Shown: piece after piece, positions 62,993 through 64,000 of the stretch
Position numbering within the stretch: position 1 is the stretch's first letter
Layout: every line of letters starts with the position of its first letter
Assembly: GCF_036226685.1 (NCBI RefSeq)
Contig: NZ_CP109009.1
Span: 2,976,001 to 3,040,000, forward strand
DNA: 64,000 bases
Direction: 5' to 3'
DNA from: Streptomyces sp. NBC_00690
Lineage (GTDB): Bacteria > Actinomycetota > Actinomycetes > Streptomycetales > Streptomycetaceae
Made by a program: the position numbers and the translations under genes
The notes under the pieces: model-generated
The model's database searches: none
What the model was told of the DNA's origin: nothing
Seen by the model: only the letters and a program-made list of their open reading frames with translations

Positions 62993-64000
62993 CTATCGGC
63001 GCGGCTGCGCGTCCAGCACCTGCTGGAGCGCCTCGAACTCCTCCACGCACTTGCCGGAGCCGAGCGCCACCGAGTCCAGCGGGTTTTCCGCGATGTGGAT
63101 GGGCATGCCGGTCTCGCGGCGCAGACGCTCGTCGAGACCGCGCAACAGCGCACCGCCGCCCGTGAGGACGATGCCCCGGTCCATCACATCACCCGACAAC
63201 TCGGGCGGGCACTTGTCGAGCGTCGTCTTGACCGCGTCGACGATCGCATTGACGGGTTCTTCGATCGCCTTGCGCACTTCGGTCGCCGAGATGACCACGG
63301 TCTTCGGCAACCCGGAAACGAGATCGCGACCGCGAATCTCGGTGTGCTCGTCCTGGTCGAGGTCATAGGCCGAACCAATAGTGATCTTGATGTTCTCGGC
63401 GGTCCGCTCACCGAGCAGAAGTGAATACTCCTTCTTGATGTGCTGGATGATCGCATTGTCCAGTTCATCGCCCGCCACGCGGATGGACTGCGCGGTGACG
63501 ATGCCGCCGAGCGAGATCACCGCCACTTCGGTGGTGCCGCCGCCGATGTCGACGACCATGTTGCCGGTGGCTTCATGGACGGGGAGTCCGGAACCGATGG
63601 CCGCGGCCATGGGCTCCTCGATGATGTGCACCTGACGGGCACCCGCCTGCGTCGACGCCTCGATGACCGCACGGCGCTCGACACCCGTGATGCCGGACGG
63701 CACACAGACGACGACACGCGGGCGAGCGAGGTACCGACGCTTGTGGATCTTCAGGATGAAGTAGCGGAGCATCCGCTCGGTGATCTCGAAGTCGGCGATG
63801 ACGCCGTCCTTCAGCGGTCGGACGGCAACGATGTTGCCCGGTGTCCGACCGATCATCTTCTTCGCCTCAGCGCCGACCGCGAGGATGCCGCCCGTGTTGG
63901 TGTTGATGGCGACGACGGACGGCTCGTTGAGGACGATCCCCTTGCCCCTGACGTACACCAGCGTGTTGGCGGTCCCGAGGTCGACAGCCATATCACGGCC
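62993..64000 (-). CDS. mreB: MreB actin-like protein (5' end beyond the window)
   Basis: 335 residues are present. The reading frame stays open through the last bases, where GRD precedes [12 protein letters not shown], so the true start (typically a few residues further, MSFIGRD) lies outside the window. Actin-fold phosphate loops are visible ([42 protein letters not shown]). MreB positions the spore-wall synthesis complex in Streptomyces. It ends 143 bases before mreC with a hairpin in the gap. Confidence 0.98.
   Translation of the reverse strand, partial: GRDMAVDLGTANTLVYVRGKGIVLNEPSVVAINTNTGGILAVGAEAKKMIGRTPGNIVAVRPLKDGVIADFEITERMLRYFILKIHKRRYLARPRVVVCVPSGITGVERRAVIEASTQAGARQVHIIEEPMAAAIGSGLPVHEATGNMVVDIGGGTTEVAVISLGGIVTAQSIRVAGDELDNAIIQHIKKEYSLLLGERTAENIKITIGSAYDLDQDEHTEIRGRDLVSGLPKTVVISATEVRKAIEEPVNAIVDAVKTTLDKCPPELSGDVMDRGIVLTGGGALLRGLDERLRRETGMPIHIAENPLDSVALGSGKCVEEFEALQQVLDAQPRR

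Overview
The window is chromosomal DNA from a Streptomyces or a very close relative. Coding is very GC-rich with GC-biased third positions, start codons are often GTG, and the gene order is the conserved Streptomyces core segment that runs (S. coelicolor numbering, from memory) from about SCO2569 (DegV) to SCO2611 (mreB). Nearly all core genes lie on the minus strand, so transcription of the core runs from the right end of the window to the left. No IS element, prophage, integrase, CRISPR array or rRNA is visible.

Layout. 1-742: no convincing gene. 743-5994: DegV, a small coiled-coil membrane protein, and leuS with a leader-peptide attenuator. 6543-9730 (+): a translationally coupled redox pair, a four-helix bis-heme-type membrane protein and a NuoF-like flavoprotein fused to a 3Fe-4S-type ferredoxin. 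9789-10815: two identical tRNA-Ala(GGC) genes flanking a small zinc-ribbon gene, with strong hairpin terminators. 11220-15193: the nadD-pdtA-rsfS-phosphatase operon, headed by a 53-residue membrane protein. 15469-18815: an M48 peptidase and the divergent SCO2584/SCO2583-type spore-wall gene pair. 18953-22596: proA, a hypothetical gene and proB. 22955-29097: a wall-teichoic-acid-like block (TagF-like polymerase, bifunctional CDP-ribitol synthase, GT4 glycosyltransferase). 29480-31627: obg, rpmA, rplU. 31930-46926: a glycan block. 47261-51385: a very large RNase E/G (RNase ES). 51663-57513: the DUF2344 and B12-radical-SAM partners, a Trp-repeat membrane protein and a CYTH-CHAD protein. 57598-64000: rodA/sfr, pbp2, mreD, mreC and mreB (mreB runs off the right edge).

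How the genes fit together. The window is dominated by envelope construction. The mre/pbp2/sfr elongation and spore-wall genes, the SCO2583/SCO2584 pair, the PdtA-like LCP protein and the CDP-ribitol/TagF block belong together functionally. The block between rplU and rne adds a full set of enzymes of the Wbp type: a 6-dehydrogenase, a 3-dehydrogenase, a PLP aminotransferase, a hexapeptide N-acetyltransferase and a 2-epimerase. Together these would make UDP-2,3-diacetamido-2,3-dideoxy-D-mannuronate (UDP-ManNAc3NAcA). The block also holds GalE, three glycosyltransferases and an orphan beta-propeller-like protein. In S. coelicolor, rplU (SCO2597) and RNase ES (SCO2599) are only one gene apart as I recall, so most of this block looks like an accessory insertion that specifies a strain-specific cell-wall glycan.

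The most interesting items are the ManNAc3NAcA-type block, the heme/NuoF-ferredoxin redox pair with one FeS ligand missing, the leuS attenuator with its Leu-Leu-Leu leader peptide, and two genes whose best start appears to be CTG.
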